64,000 nucleotides of DNA from the NCBI GenBank assembly GCA_019800895.1, contig JAHVKF010000001.1, positions 248,001 through 312,000 on the forward strand, in the 5' to 3' direction. The notes beneath the pieces were generated by a model that was given only the letters and a program-made list of their open reading frames with translations, had not been told where the DNA came from and ran no database searches. The number at the start of each line of letters is the position of its first letter. Within the stretch, counting starts at the first letter, position 1. This document shows positions 12,559-23,010 of this stretch, one piece after another. A program made the position numbers and the translations under genes. Source of the DNA: Halomonas denitrificans. GTDB lineage: Bacteria > Pseudomonadota > Gammaproteobacteria > Xanthomonadales > Wenzhouxiangellaceae.

Positions 12559-13693
12559 TCGACCCGCGTTCTTCACGCATCATTTCAACGAACGCCTGGA
12601 ACAGTGGCCGGAGGTCGTGGGGGCCGGGGCTGGCTTCGGGGTGGCCCTGGAAGCCCATGGCGGGGGCGTCGGTGATACGGATGCCCTGCAGGCTGCCGTC
12701 GAACAGCGAGCGGTGGGTGGCCTCGACGCGCTCGGGCAGGCTGGCTTCGTCGACCGCGAAGCCGTGGTTCTGGGACGTGATCATGACCCGACCGGTGGCC
12801 AGGTCCTGGACCGGGTGGTTCGCGCCGTGGTGGCCGAACTTCATCTTGACCGTCCGGGCGCCTGCGGCCAGGGCCAGCAACTGGTGGCCCAGGCAGATGC
12901 CGAAGGTCGGAACGGCACGATCCAGCAGCGTGCCGATCGCCTGGATCGCGTAGTCGCAGGGTTCCGGGTCGCCGGGGCCGTTCGACAGCATGACGCCATC
13001 GGGCGCGAGCGCCAGCACCTCGTCGGCCGGCGTCGTCGCGGGCACCACGGTGACGCGGCAGCCAGCGTCGACCAGCAGCCGCAGGATGTTGTGCTTGACC
13101 CCGTAGTCGTAGCAGACCACGTGCGGCGCCGGCTCGACCGGCGTCGGCGTGCGGGACTCGATCGCCGGCGAGCCCTCCGACCATTCGTGGCGCTCCGCGC
13201 AGGTGTTCTCGCGGGCCAGGTCCCGGCCGGTCATCGGCGGGCAGGCCCGGGCGGCTTCCAGCGCTTCGGCGGGATCGACCTCGTGATCGACCAGGATGCA
13301 ACCGTTCTGGGCACCGTTCTCCCGCAAGAGCGCGGTCAGCGCACGCGTGTCGATGCCGCCGATCGCGACCACGCCCTGCTCGACGAGCCACTCCGGCAGG
13401 GGCAACGTCGACCGCCAGGAACTCGCTCGCCGCGGGCAGTCGCGGACGATCAGGCCGGCCGCGCGGGCGCGGTCCGACTCGTTGTCCTCGGGGTTGGTGC
13501 CGGTGTTGCCGATGTGCGGCATGGTCAGGGTGACCAGCTGGCCGGCGTAGCTGGGATCGGTCAGGATCTCCTGGTAGCCGGTCATCGCGGTGTTGAACAC
13601 CACCTCGCCGACCGCCTTTCCGGGCGCACCAAAGCCGAACCCGGAAAACAGCGAACCGTCTTCCAGCGCCAGAACTGCCTTGAGATTGGACAA
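12551..13693 (-). CDS. carA: Carbamoyl-phosphate synthase small subunit (glutaminase)
   Basis: CarA hydrolyses glutamine and channels ammonia to CarB. The protein has 380 residues, typical for the family. The class I amidotransferase triad is present: Cys in [13 protein letters not shown], and His/Glu in [11 protein letters not shown]. The start is TTG at 13693, with GGAGG six bases upstream. The final residues GSRD and the TAG stop are written by the inverted repeat of the downstream element, so insertion appears to have replaced the original C-terminal tail. A 9-base inverted repeat precedes the ribosome binding site in the leader. Confidence 0.97.
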   Translation of the reverse strand: MSNLKAVLALEDGSLFSGFGFGAPGKAVGEVVFNTAMTGYQEILTDPSYAGQLVTLTMPHIGNTGTNPEDNESDRARAAGLIVRDCPRRASSWRSTLPLPEWLVEQGVVAIGGIDTRALTALLRENGAQNGCILVDHEVDPAEALEAARACPPMTGRDLARENTCAERHEWSEGSPAIESRTPTPVEPAPHVVCYDYGVKHNILRLLVDAGCRVTVVPATTPADEVLALAPDGVMLSNGPGDPEPCDYAIQAIGTLLDRAVPTFGICLGHQLLALAAGARTVKMKFGHHGANHPVQDLATGRVMITSQNHGFAVDEASLPERVEATHRSLFDGSLQGIRITDAPAMGFQGHPEASPGPHDLRPLFQAFVEMMREERGSRD

Positions 13694-13715
13694 ATCGTGC
13701 CTCCCGATTCGCGAA

Positions 13716-13761
13716 GCGGCGTTCGGGAAGCTCGGTGAGATCGAGGCCCCGGGAACGCCGC
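13716..13761 (-). promoter_or_regulatory. Inverted repeat in the carA leader
   Basis: GCGGCGTTC (13716-13724) and GAACGCCGC (13753-13761) can pair as a 9-base stem just upstream of the carA Shine-Dalgarno. A second hairpin with CCGGTGGCC/GGCCACCGG arms spans 13820-13845. Both lie in the 234-base gap after dapB. Their roles are not known; attenuation or translational control of carA is possible. I saw no pyrimidine or arginine operator that I could defend. Confidence 0.4.
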
Positions 13762-13927
13762 TCGTCGAAGGGTCGCGTTGCGACCGGTTCGAGAGAGCAT
13801 TCTACGCCACATCGGCGGGCCGGTGGCCGCGCAGGGGGCCACCGGGAGTGGGCCGGAATCGATCGGCGACCCGGTCGGCCGGACCGCAGCGCCCGGCGTC
13901 GGCGCCGCTCCGGAATCCGTGGAGCAG

Positions 13928-14671
13928 TCAGTCGCGTGCGGGCTCGGCGTCCCCGTCGGCGAGCAGGTCGGACAGGCCGTAGCGGCCCGGCGACCGGCCC
14001 ACCATCCAGCGGGCCGCCCGCAGCGCGCCGCGCGCGAACAGGCTGCGGTCCGCAGCCCGGTGGGCAAGGGTCAGGCGTTCACCGGCCCCCAGGAAGTGGA
14101 TCTCGTGCTCCCCGACCACGTCGCCGCCGCGCAGCGCCTGGATGCCGATCCGGCCCGGGCGCCGCCGGCCGCCGCGATCGCCGTGGTCGAAGGACGAACC
14201 AGCCTCGAGGCCGCGCCCGGCGGCAGCCGACGCGGCGAGAGCCAGCGCGGTGCCCGACGGAGCATCGACCTTGTGCCGGTGGTGGGTCTCGAGGATTTCG
14301 ATGTCGAAGTCGTCGCCCAGGCGCCGCGCCGCTTCGCGGACCAGCGCGTCGAGGACGTGGACCCCGATCGAGAAATTGGCCTCGTGGCAGATCGCGATCC
14401 GCTCGGCGGCGGTGTCCAGCGCGGCGCGCTGGGCTTCATCGAGCCCCGTGGTACCGCTGACGAACGGCAGTCCGAAGTCCTCGGCGATCGAGAGCGCATG
14501 CAGCGCGGACCCGGGACTGGAAAAGTCGATCACGACCTCGGCATCGTCACGGCCCTGCAGCGGGTCGCCGGAGCGTCCCCGGCCGACGATCGTGAGCGTC
14601 GAATCCGCTTCCGCCAGCGATTCGATCAGTCGGCCGATCCGGCCGCTCGCGCCGTTCAGAAGAATGTTCAA
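13928..14671 (-). CDS. dapB: 4-hydroxy-tetrahydrodipicolinate reductase
   Basis: DapB reduces hydroxytetrahydrodipicolinate with NAD(P)H in lysine and diaminopimelate synthesis. The 247-residue protein begins at TTG 14671, preceded by GGAG six bases upstream; the resulting start, MNILLNGASGRIGRLI, is the Rossmann nucleotide-binding motif. The catalytic segment ETHHRHKVDAPSGTALA contains the His and Lys pair, and DFSSPGS and SGTTGLDE are also conserved. An upstream in-frame ATG at 14785 would overlap dnaJ and lacks family support. It lies 64 bases after dnaJ. Confidence 0.95.
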   Translation of the reverse strand: MNILLNGASGRIGRLIESLAEADSTLTIVGRGRSGDPLQGRDDAEVVIDFSSPGSALHALSIAEDFGLPFVSGTTGLDEAQRAALDTAAERIAICHEANFSIGVHVLDALVREAARRLGDDFDIEILETHHRHKVDAPSGTALALAASAAAGRGLEAGSSFDHGDRGGRRRPGRIGIQALRGGDVVGEHEIHFLGAGERLTLAHRAADRSLFARGALRAARWMVGRSPGRYGLSDLLADGDAEPARD

Positions 14672-14735
14672 GCGGGTCTCCGGTCGAACCGTCCGGGGCC
14701 AGTATAGCCGTGCCGCCCGGGGAATCCGGACGGGT

Positions 14736-15893
14736 TCAGAAGCCCATTCGATCGAAGAAATCGCGCACGCTGTCGGTCCAGCCACGCGACTTCGGGCTGT
14801 GGTCGACGCTCTGATCGGCGCCGAGGCTGTCTTCGAACTTCTTCAGCAGGTCCTTCTGCTCGCGGCTAAGATTGACCGGCGTTTCGACCAGCACCCGCAC
14901 CATCAGGTCGCCGGACCGGGAACTGCGGACCGACTTGACGCCCTTGCCCTTCAGACGGAAGGTCTTGCCGGTCTGGGTTTCGGCGGGAATCTTCAGCATG
15001 ACCGAGCCATCGAGGGTCGGCACCTTGATCTGGCCGCCGAGCATCGCGGTCGTCACGGGAATCGGGATTTCCGCGAACAGCTGGTCGCCGTCACGCGTGA
15101 ACAGCTTGTGGGGGCGCACGTGGATGTCCACGTACAGGTCGCCGGCGGTTCCGCCCTGCAGGCCGGCCCCACCCTCGCCCGACAGGCGGATGCGGTCGCC
15201 CTCGTCAACGCCAGGCGGCACCTTGACCTGCAGCGTGCGGGTTTCGCGAACCTGGCCGGTCCCGTCGCAACTGGTGCACGGATCGCTCACTTCGCGTCCG
15301 CTCCCGCCGCAGTTCGGGCAGGTCTGCTGGACCGAGAAGATGCCCTGCTGCATCCGCACCTGGCCGGCGCCGTTGCAGGTCGAACAGACGTTCATCTTGC
15401 CGCTGGTCGAGCCCGAGCCGCTGCAGTCCGAACACTTGCCGATGCCGGGCACCCGGATCTCGCGTTCGACGCCCTTCACCGCCTCTTCGAGGTCCAGTTC
15501 CAGCGTGTAGCGCAGGTCATGGCCGCGCCGCGAGCGCGCCTGGCCGGCGCCGCCGCGACGACGGCCGCCACCGAAGATGTCGCCGAAGATATCGCCGAAG
15601 ATGTCGTTGATGTCGCCGAAGCCGGCACCGCCGGCCCCGGCACCGCCGAACCCGCCCGGACCCTGGCCGTTGATCGCATCGTGGCCGTAGCGATCGTAGG
15701 CCGCGCGCTTCTGCGGATCCTTCAGGACCTCGTAGGCGAGCTTGGCTTCCTTGAACTTGTCCTGCGCCGTATCGTCATCGGGATTGCGATCCGGGTGGTA
15801 CTTCATCGCAAGACGGCGATAGGCCTTCTTCAGTTCGTCGTCGCCGGCGTCGCGCTTGACGCCCAGCACTTCGTAGAGATCGCGTTGGCTCAT
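14736..15893 (-). CDS. dnaJ: Chaperone protein DnaJ
   Basis: DnaJ is the Hsp40 co-chaperone that delivers clients to DnaK and stimulates its ATPase. The start at 15893 gives [12 protein letters not shown] and 385 residues. The J domain carries the HPD tripeptide in [12 protein letters not shown] Gly/Phe-rich linker with repeated IFGDIFGD follows. Four zinc-binding repeats then appear: [24 protein letters not shown] and CTSCDGTG. The C-terminal beta domains complete a type I DnaJ. It is 166 bases after dnaK; I found no sigma-32 promoter in that gap, so it probably depends on read-through from dnaK. Confidence 0.98.
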   Translation of the reverse strand: MSQRDLYEVLGVKRDAGDDELKKAYRRLAMKYHPDRNPDDDTAQDKFKEAKLAYEVLKDPQKRAAYDRYGHDAINGQGPGGFGGAGAGGAGFGDINDIFGDIFGDIFGGGRRRGGAGQARSRRGHDLRYTLELDLEEAVKGVEREIRVPGIGKCSDCSGSGSTSGKMNVCSTCNGAGQVRMQQGIFSVQQTCPNCGGSGREVSDPCTSCDGTGQVRETRTLQVKVPPGVDEGDRIRLSGEGGAGLQGGTAGDLYVDIHVRPHKLFTRDGDQLFAEIPIPVTTAMLGGQIKVPTLDGSVMLKIPAETQTGKTFRLKGKGVKSVRSSRSGDLMVRVLVETPVNLSREQKDLLKKFEDSLGADQSVDHSPKSRGWTDSVRDFFDRMGF

Positions 15894-15923
15894 CGTCGTT
15901 CGGCCCCAGTGTTCCATTCGGCA

Positions 15924-15951
15924 CACGCCGCCGGATCGGGCCGGCGGCGTG
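15924..15951 (-). other. Strong GC hairpin in the dnaK-dnaJ gap
   Basis: CACGCCGCCGG (15924-15934) and CCGGCGGCGTG (15941-15951) form a perfect 11-base stem with a 6-base loop, about 30 bases upstream of the dnaJ start on the transcript. No T run follows, so it is not a standard terminator. It may be a partial terminator, RNA-processing or stability element that lowers dnaJ relative to dnaK. Confidence 0.55.
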
Positions 15952-16059
15952 CGCTTCCATGCGCTGTTCGGTCGTTCGCGAAATCCTTCCAGGAACCGAC
16001 CGCAGCGCGTTCGACCGTCGACGGATCACGGCCCGAACGGACCGACGATCCGCGTCCGA

Positions 16060-17976
<1,917 letters not shown>

Positions 17977-18070
17977 GGCTTCAGCATCCCGTTGGTTCGA
18001 ATCTGATTCTCGATGTCACTTCGGGTGACATGGATGACGCGAGGCCTCGACCTCGCCGGCTACTTCGGTG

Positions 18071-18098
18071 AATGGGGCTGGCCGGCCCCGTTTTCAAA
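18071..18098 (-). promoter_or_regulatory. Sigma-32 heat-shock promoter of dnaK
   Basis: On the minus strand TTTGAAA (18098-18092) is followed after 14 bases by CCCCATTCA (its CCCCAT at 18077-18072). The E. coli RpoH consensus is CTTGAAA and CCCCAT-T, so the match is near-perfect. The position, about 95 bases before the dnaK ATG, is appropriate. The grpE upstream region has the same -10 with the same 14-base spacer. Confidence 0.82.
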
Positions 18099-18138
18099 CC
18101 CTTCCGACGCGCCCGACCGCCCCGACCGGGCAAGGGCC

Positions 18139-18822
18139 TCAGGGCGCCTTTGCGACCACCACGCGCGCCGGGCGCAGAAGGCGGCCGTTCAGCGCGTACC
18201 CCTTCTGCAGGACCTCGATCACGCTGTCGGGTTCGGCGTCTTCGCTCGGCACCGCGGTCATAGCCTCGTGCCAGCTCGGATCGAACGGCTTGCCCGCCGG
18301 ATCGATGGTTTCCAGGCCGTGCGCTTCGAGCACCTTCAGGGCCAGCTTGCGAGTCAGCGCCAGGCCCTCGACCGCGCTCGACCCGTCGCCGTCGCCGACC
18401 GACTCCATGGCCTGGTCCAGCGAGTCGAGCACCGGGACGAAGTCGCGCATCACGCGCTCCAGCGCGAACTTGCGCGCCTTGTCCATCTCGCGCTCGAGGC
18501 GGCGCTCCTGGTTGACCATCTCGGCCTGGCTGCGGGCCAGCGCCTCGGTCAGGCGTTCGACCCGCGCGCCGAGGTCGGCTTGCGCTCCGTCCGCGGCCTC
18601 TGCCCGTCCGGATCCGGCGTCTGCACTCTCCTGGTCGGCGGCGTCCGCTTCGGGAGATTCGGGCCGCGCATCCGACGACTCGGCATCGCCGGAGCGATCC
18701 GCGCCGGCGCGGCGCGCGTCTTCCTTGCGCTCGCCATCGTTCCGCGCGTCCGGGCGCTGTTCGTCCTGCGCTGCGGTCGTGGATTCCGGGGATGTGTCCT
18801 GCGAACGGTCCTGCTCGCTCAT
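18139..18822 (-). CDS. grpE: Nucleotide exchange factor GrpE
   Basis: GrpE is a dimeric exchange factor that releases ADP from DnaK. The ATG at 18822 has AAGGAG nine bases upstream and gives 227 residues. About 85 acidic, low-complexity residues come first. A long coiled-coil helix follows (ARSQAEMVNQERRLEREMDK), then the beta-wing domain with the family signature HEAMTAVPSEDAEPDSVIEVLQKGY. The N-terminal extension is longer than in E. coli GrpE (197 residues) and is rich in Asp, Glu, Ala and Ser. It is the first gene of the grpE-dnaK-dnaJ series. Confidence 0.96.
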   Translation of the reverse strand: MSEQDRSQDTSPESTTAAQDEQRPDARNDGERKEDARRAGADRSGDAESSDARPESPEADAADQESADAGSGRAEAADGAQADLGARVERLTEALARSQAEMVNQERRLEREMDKARKFALERVMRDFVPVLDSLDQAMESVGDGDGSSAVEGLALTRKLALKVLEAHGLETIDPAGKPFDPSWHEAMTAVPSEDAEPDSVIEVLQKGYALNGRLLRPARVVVAKAP

Positions 18823-18902
18823 GGGCAACGGCTCCTTGGGCTGGTCGGCGCGCCTCGGCCGGCGGCGCCGACATTCGATTGAATGTGTCGACGGGGCGCA
18901 AC

Positions 18903-18928
18903 ATGGGGCCCGGTCGAAGCGAATCCAA
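18903..18928 (-). promoter_or_regulatory. Sigma-32-type promoter of grpE
   Basis: The minus strand shows TTGGAT (18928-18923), 14 bases, then CCCCATGTT (CCCCAT at 18908-18903). The -10 is a good RpoH match; the -35 has one change in the TTGAA core. The identical spacer at the dnaK promoter supports it. The divergent recN gene shares this intergenic region, where TACAAT (18933-18938, plus strand) could be its -10 box. Confidence 0.65.
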
Positions 18929-18989
18929 CCGATACAATAGCGAGACACTTCTTCTGCCGACCGGCCGGGCCGGACCGACCCAGGACTCC

Positions 18990-20657
18990 ATGCTGCGTTC
19001 GCTTGCCATCCGGGACTTCACGATCATCGACCGGCTCGAGCTCGAGTTCGGCGCCGGCTTCGGCGCGATCACCGGCGAGACCGGGGCCGGCAAGTCGATC
19101 CTGATCGACGCCCTCGGCCTGCTGCTGGGCGACCGCGCCGACTCCGCGGTGGTCGCGACCGATGCGGATCGCGCCGAGCTCAACGCCCTGTTCCAGCTCG
19201 ATCCGGATCACCCGGCCAGGGCCTGGCTCGCCGAACAGGCGATGGACGACGGCGATGAACTGCTGCTGCGCCGATCGGTGCCGGCCGACGGCGCCTCGCG
19301 CGGCTGGATCAACGGCCATCCGGCCACGGTCGGACAGATGAAGGACCTGGGCACCCTGCTGGTCGAGATCCACGGCCAGCACGAACACCAGCGCCTGGCC
19401 GACCCGGTCCATCAGCGACGCTGGCTGGACCGGGGGGTACCCGTGGAGCTGCGCCGCGCGGTTCGCGACGCCGCCCGTTCGCACGCCGATGCGCGTCGCG
19501 AACTCGCCGCACTGGACGAAGACACGGACGCCGATCCGGAGCTCCTGCGATTCCAGCTCGACGAACTCGACGCGCTGGACCTCGGCGACACCGAACTGGC
19601 GGACCTGGAGGCCGAACAGCGCCGCCTCGCGTCGGTCGAGGACCTGCAGCGCGCCGCCGCCGCCGCGATCGCCGCCCTGGACGGCGACGCCGACGGCAGC
19701 GATGCCGGAGCGGTCGCGCTGACCGTCCGCGGAATCCGCGCGATCGACGGCGTGACCGACCGGGACCCGGCGTTCGCGGAGGCACGGGAAATGCTCGCCA
19801 CGGCCCGGGTCCACCTCGAGGAATCGGGCCGGACCCTGACCCGCCTGGCCGAAACGCTGGAAGCCGATCCCGAGCGCCTCGACGCGGTCGATCGCCGGCT
19901 GGGCCGGATCATGGAACTGGCGCGCAAGCACCGCTGCGAGCCCGAAGCGCTCCCCGCCTTGCGCGGCGAGCTCCGCGATCGTCTCGAGCGGATCGACAAT
20001 GCGGCCGAGGCGCGCGAACGGGCCGAGCAGACGCTGCGGCAGCGGAGAGCGGAGTGGCTGGACGCGTCACGCGCGCTCCACGAGGCCCGGCAGTCCGCCG
20101 CGAACTCGATCGGCGAAGACGTCGCCGACGCGCTGAGCGCCCTGGGCATGGACACGGCCCGCATCGAGTTCGAGATCGACTTCGACGAGGGTGCTGCGGT
20201 TGCAGACCACGGTGCCGACCGGGTCGATTTCCTGTTCAGCGCCAACCCCGGCCAGCCGCCGCGTGCCCTGAAGCGGGTCGCGTCCGGCGGGGAACTGTCG
20301 CGCCTGAGCCTGGCGATGATCGTCGCGTCGGCGGAGCCCGCCCGGGGCGTGGTCCGGATCTTCGACGAGATCGACGCCGGCGTCGGCGGCGAGACGGCCC
20401 ACCGGGTCGGCGAGTTCCTGCATCGTGCCGGCGCCGACGGCCAGGCGTTCTGCGTCACTCACCTCGCCCAGGTGGCGGCCCGTGCGGACCGGCAGTACCG
20501 GGTCGTCAAGCAATCCGCCGACGGCCGGACGCGGGTTCGGGTGGACGCGCTGGATTCGGAGGCGAGGGTCGCCGAACTGGCGCGGATGCTGGGCTCGACC
20601 ACCGGGGAAACGAGCCGGCGTCACGCCGAAGCATTGCTCGAGGGGCGCGAGGCCTGA
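18990..20657 (+). CDS. recN: DNA repair protein RecN
   Basis: RecN is an SMC-like ATPase acting in double-strand-break repair. The start at 18990 gives MLRSLAIRDFTIIDRLELEF, the usual RecN beginning, and 555 residues. Walker A is GETGAGKS (about residues 30-37), followed by DALGLLLGDRAD. A long coiled coil occupies the middle. The signature SGGELSRLSLAMIV and Walker B IFDEIDAGVGGETA are near the C-terminus. I could not find a convincing LexA box in the 167-base gap to grpE, although recN is SOS-regulated in many bacteria. Confidence 0.97.
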   Translation: MLRSLAIRDFTIIDRLELEFGAGFGAITGETGAGKSILIDALGLLLGDRADSAVVATDADRAELNALFQLDPDHPARAWLAEQAMDDGDELLLRRSVPADGASRGWINGHPATVGQMKDLGTLLVEIHGQHEHQRLADPVHQRRWLDRGVPVELRRAVRDAARSHADARRELAALDEDTDADPELLRFQLDELDALDLGDTELADLEAEQRRLASVEDLQRAAAAAIAALDGDADGSDAGAVALTVRGIRAIDGVTDRDPAFAEAREMLATARVHLEESGRTLTRLAETLEADPERLDAVDRRLGRIMELARKHRCEPEALPALRGELRDRLERIDNAAEARERAEQTLRQRRAEWLDASRALHEARQSAANSIGEDVADALSALGMDTARIEFEIDFDEGAAVADHGADRVDFLFSANPGQPPRALKRVASGGELSRLSLAMIVASAEPARGVVRIFDEIDAGVGGETAHRVGEFLHRAGADGQAFCVTHLAQVAARADRQYRVVKQSADGRTRVRVDALDSEARVAELARMLGSTTGETSRRHAEALLEGREA

Positions 20658-20693
20658 CGCCCGGCACGAAGTCCGGGCCCCTGCGCCGCGGGC

Positions 20694-21131
20694 TCAGCCC
20701 CGCTTGCGACTGCCCTTCTTCTGCACGTAGAGCACCAGCGAGTGGTCGACGATCTCGAAGCCGTGCTTGCTCGCGATCTCGTCCTGCAGGCGCTCGATGT
20801 CGGCGTCGAAGAACTCCACCACTTCGCCCGTATCGAGGTCGACCATGTGATCGTGGTGGCCGCCCTCGTCCAGCTCGTAGCAGGCTTGCGGCGCACGGCC
20901 GGAGCCGTCGTCGAACATGTGCTTGCGCACCAGGCCGGCGGTTTCGAACTGGTTCAGCACGCGGTAGACGGTGGCCAGGCCGATGTCTTCGCCCTGGTCG
21001 ATCAGCAGCCGGTGAACGTCGTCGGCGGTGACGTGCTTCTGGTCGGCGCCGTCGAGCAACTGCAGGATGCGCAGCCTCGGCAGCGTGACCTTGAGCCCGG
21101 CCTTGCGCAGTTCGCGGGTTTCTTCGGACAT
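20694..21131 (-). CDS. fur: Ferric uptake regulator Fur
   Basis: Fur is the Fe2+-dependent repressor of iron uptake. The start at 21131 gives 145 residues beginning MSEETRELRKAGLKVTLPR. The winged helix contains DIGLATVYRVLNQFETAGLV. The metal-binding region reads GGHHDHMVDLDTGEVVEFFD; the CxxC pair of E. coli Fur is absent, as in Pseudomonas Fur. It converges with recN across a 36-base gap holding a 6-base hairpin and diverges from bamE. The short fur-bamE gap contains an AT-rich patch at about 21159-21170 that may hold the promoters. Confidence 0.95.
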   Translation of the reverse strand: MSEETRELRKAGLKVTLPRLRILQLLDGADQKHVTADDVHRLLIDQGEDIGLATVYRVLNQFETAGLVRKHMFDDGSGRAPQACYELDEGGHHDHMVDLDTGEVVEFFDADIERLQDEIASKHGFEIVDHSLVLYVQKKGSRKRG

Positions 21132-21201
21132 TCGGGGACCACCGGATAAGCGGAGCCGTATTGTATCATTCGGGTCGTTTTCGACGCGGTACTTCCTGCC
21201 C

Positions 21202-21633
21202 ATGATCCGACTCTTCCTGCTCGCGCTCGCCCTCCTCGCCGGCGGCTGCAACGTCATCTACAAGCAGAACATCCCGCAGGGCAACGTGCTCGACGAGGAC
21301 GACATGGAGCAACTGAGCGTGGGGCTGACCAAGCGCCAGGTCCTGGTGCTGCTCGGGTCGCCCGCCGTGCAGAGCCCGTTTCACGCCGACCGCTGGGACT
21401 ACGTGAATTCCTTCGCCCGCAGCGGCGACAAGGCCGAGCGCCGCACCTTGACCGTCCTGTTCGAGAACGACCGGGTGGTCGATTTCCACGGCAACTACCT
21501 CGACGATGCGGGCATTGCCGGCGTCGACCCGGAGGAGCTGGAAATCATCGACCCGGAGAGCAACCAGCCGATCCTGCCCCGGCGCGATCGCGACGACGAC
21601 GACGTGATTCCGCCGGCCGAACCGCCGCGCTGA
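21202..21633 (+). CDS. bamE: Outer membrane assembly lipoprotein BamE
   Basis: BamE is a lipoprotein of the BAM complex that inserts beta-barrel proteins. The 143-residue precursor has a type II signal peptide with the lipobox LAGGC, so the mature protein starts at a lipidated cysteine. The SmpA/OmlA domain is recognised by LTKRQVLVLLGSPAVQSPF and the DRWDYVNSF stretch. A low-complexity acidic and Pro-rich tail (RRDRDDDDVIPPAEPPR) ends the protein. It is divergent from fur, a common arrangement in gammaproteobacteria. Confidence 0.95.
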   Translation: MIRLFLLALALLAGGCNVIYKQNIPQGNVLDEDDMEQLSVGLTKRQVLVLLGSPAVQSPFHADRWDYVNSFARSGDKAERRTLTVLFENDRVVDFHGNYLDDAGIAGVDPEELEIIDPESNQPILPRRDRDDDDVIPPAEPPR

Positions 21634-21651
21634 ACGGGAGCCGCCGGGCCC

Positions 21652-21954
21652 TCAGCCGTTTCGGCGCTCGGCATTGAGCCGGCGCACTTCCTTCGGGTCC
21701 AGCTTCAGCGGCCGATACAACTCGACCCGATCGCCGTCGGCCAGCACCCGGTCCGGCCGACACAGCACACCGAAGATGCCGACATGGTCGTCGCGAACGT
21801 CCAGGTCCGGGAACCGCTGCTCGAGCCCGGAGGCCCGGATCGCGTCGGCCACGGTGCTGCCGGCGGGCAATTGGAGGGGAACCACCGCCTGTCGCTCCGG
21901 CCACGCCGCGGCGACTTCCACCCGCACTCGTTCGCCCTCGTCCGGCACGGCCAT
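21652..21954 (-). CDS. rnfH: RnfH family protein (UPF0125)
   Basis: This is a small ubiquitin-fold protein of about 100 residues. The family hallmarks are VADAIRASGLEQRFPDLD, VGIFG and the C-terminal DGDRVELYRPLKLDPKEVRR. The ATG at 21954 lies one base after the ratA stop; a GTG at 21978 that overlaps ratA is also possible. The ratA-rnfH pair next to bamE and smpB matches the E. coli order. Its biochemical role is not established; it is named after association with Rnf redox genes. Confidence 0.92.
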   Translation of the reverse strand: MAVPDEGERVRVEVAAAWPERQAVVPLQLPAGSTVADAIRASGLEQRFPDLDVRDDHVGIFGVLCRPDRVLADGDRVELYRPLKLDPKEVRRLNAERRNG

Positions 21955-21955
21955 T

Positions 21956-22384
21956 TCAGCCGTATAGCGCGTCGGCACGCCGGCAGAAATCGTCGACCAT
22001 GCGATTGGCGACCGAGACGAAGCCCCGGTTGAATGCGGCGGCGAGTACGGGGCTGTCGAAATCGAAACTCAGCATCAATTCGACCTTGCAGCCGATCCCG
22101 AGGTCGCCGAACCGCCATTCTCCGCCGAAGCGTCGGAACGGGCCCTCGTCGAGGTTCATCGTCAGACGCTCGCCCGGCTCCAGTTCGTTGCGGGTCGTGA
22201 ACTTGCGGGTCACTCCGGCGACGCTGACCTCCAGCGACGCCAGCTGGTGATGCTCGTCCTGCTCGTGGACTTCGGCCGAACGCACCCAGCCGAGAAAGCT
22301 CGGGTAGTGCTCGACGTCGCAGACCAGCTCGTACATCTGCTCCGGTGAATGGGTGACCAGTGCGGATCGGTTGACTTCAGGCAT
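21956..22384 (-). CDS. ratA: Ribosome association toxin RatA (START-like)
   Basis: This is a 142-residue protein of the polyketide cyclase/START family, homologous to E. coli RatA and mitochondrial Coq10. Conserved features are SPEQMYELVCDVEHYPSFLGWV near the start (only part quoted elsewhere), the FTTRNELEPGERLTM strand and FNRGFVSVANRMVDDFCRRA at the end. In E. coli RatA has been linked to 50S binding, while Coq10 relatives bind ubiquinone, so either role may apply. The start is 22384, with 22393 as an alternative. It is divergent from smpB and is followed by rnfH. Confidence 0.92.
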   Translation of the reverse strand: MPEVNRSALVTHSPEQMYELVCDVEHYPSFLGWVRSAEVHEQDEHHQLASLEVSVAGVTRKFTTRNELEPGERLTMNLDEGPFRRFGGEWRFGDLGIGCKVELMLSFDFDSPVLAAAFNRGFVSVANRMVDDFCRRADALYG

Positions 22385-22536
22385 GGCCGGCATGATACCC
22401 AACCCATCGCGAAGCGGGCGACGCGAGCGATCCCCGGCCCTGCGGCGGCACAGCCGCACTGCCGCCGATCCAGTAGACTGCCGCGAAGCGGCTCGAACCG
22501 TTTTCGCACCCCGACCCAGACCACGGCCTTTCGACC

Positions 22537-23010
22537 ATGAGCTCCTCGTCGCCCTCTTCGTCGTCCTCCACCATCGCCCTGAACAAGCGCGCCCGCTTCG
22601 AGTACCAGCTCGAGGACCGGACCGAGTGCGGCATTTCGCTGCTGGGCTGGGAAGTCAAGTCGCTGCGCGCCGGCAACGTGCAGTTCGGCGAAAGCCACGT
22701 GCTGCTTCGCGGCGGCGAGGCGTTCCTGTTCGGCTGCGTGATCCAGCCGATGACTTCGGCGTCGACCCACGTCGACACCGACCCCATGCGAACCCGGCGC
22801 CTGCTGCTGCACAAGCACGAACTCGACACCCTGATCGGCTCGGTCGAGCGCAAGGGCTACGCGCTGATTCCCACCGCGATGTACTGGAAGAAAGGCAAGG
22901 TCAAGGTCGAGATCGCGCTGGCCAAGGGCAAGAAGCAGCACGACAAGCGCCGGGCGCAGAAGGAACGCGACTGGGAGCGCGAGAAGGGCCGGATCCTCAA
23001 GCAGCGCTGA
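22537..23010 (+). CDS. smpB: SsrA-binding protein SmpB
   Basis: SmpB binds tmRNA and enables trans-translation on stalled ribosomes. The 157-residue protein has a Ser-rich N-terminus (MSSSSPSSSSSTIALNKRAR), the core GWEVKSLRAGNVQFGESHV and the basic C-terminal tail KGKKQHDKRRAQKERDWERE that enters the mRNA channel. Its tmRNA partner is encoded about 2.4 kb downstream on the same strand. The last 14 bases overlap the convergent dioxygenase gene. Confidence 0.97.
   Translation: MSSSSPSSSSSTIALNKRARFEYQLEDRTECGISLLGWEVKSLRAGNVQFGESHVLLRGGEAFLFGCVIQPMTSASTHVDTDPMRTRRLLLHKHELDTLIGSVERKGYALIPTAMYWKKGKVKVEIALAKGKKQHDKRRAQKERDWEREKGRILKQR

Noticed and set aside
18823-18989. LexA box controlling recN
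   Set aside because: No CTG-N10-CAG pattern with acceptable match was seen in the grpE-recN gap.
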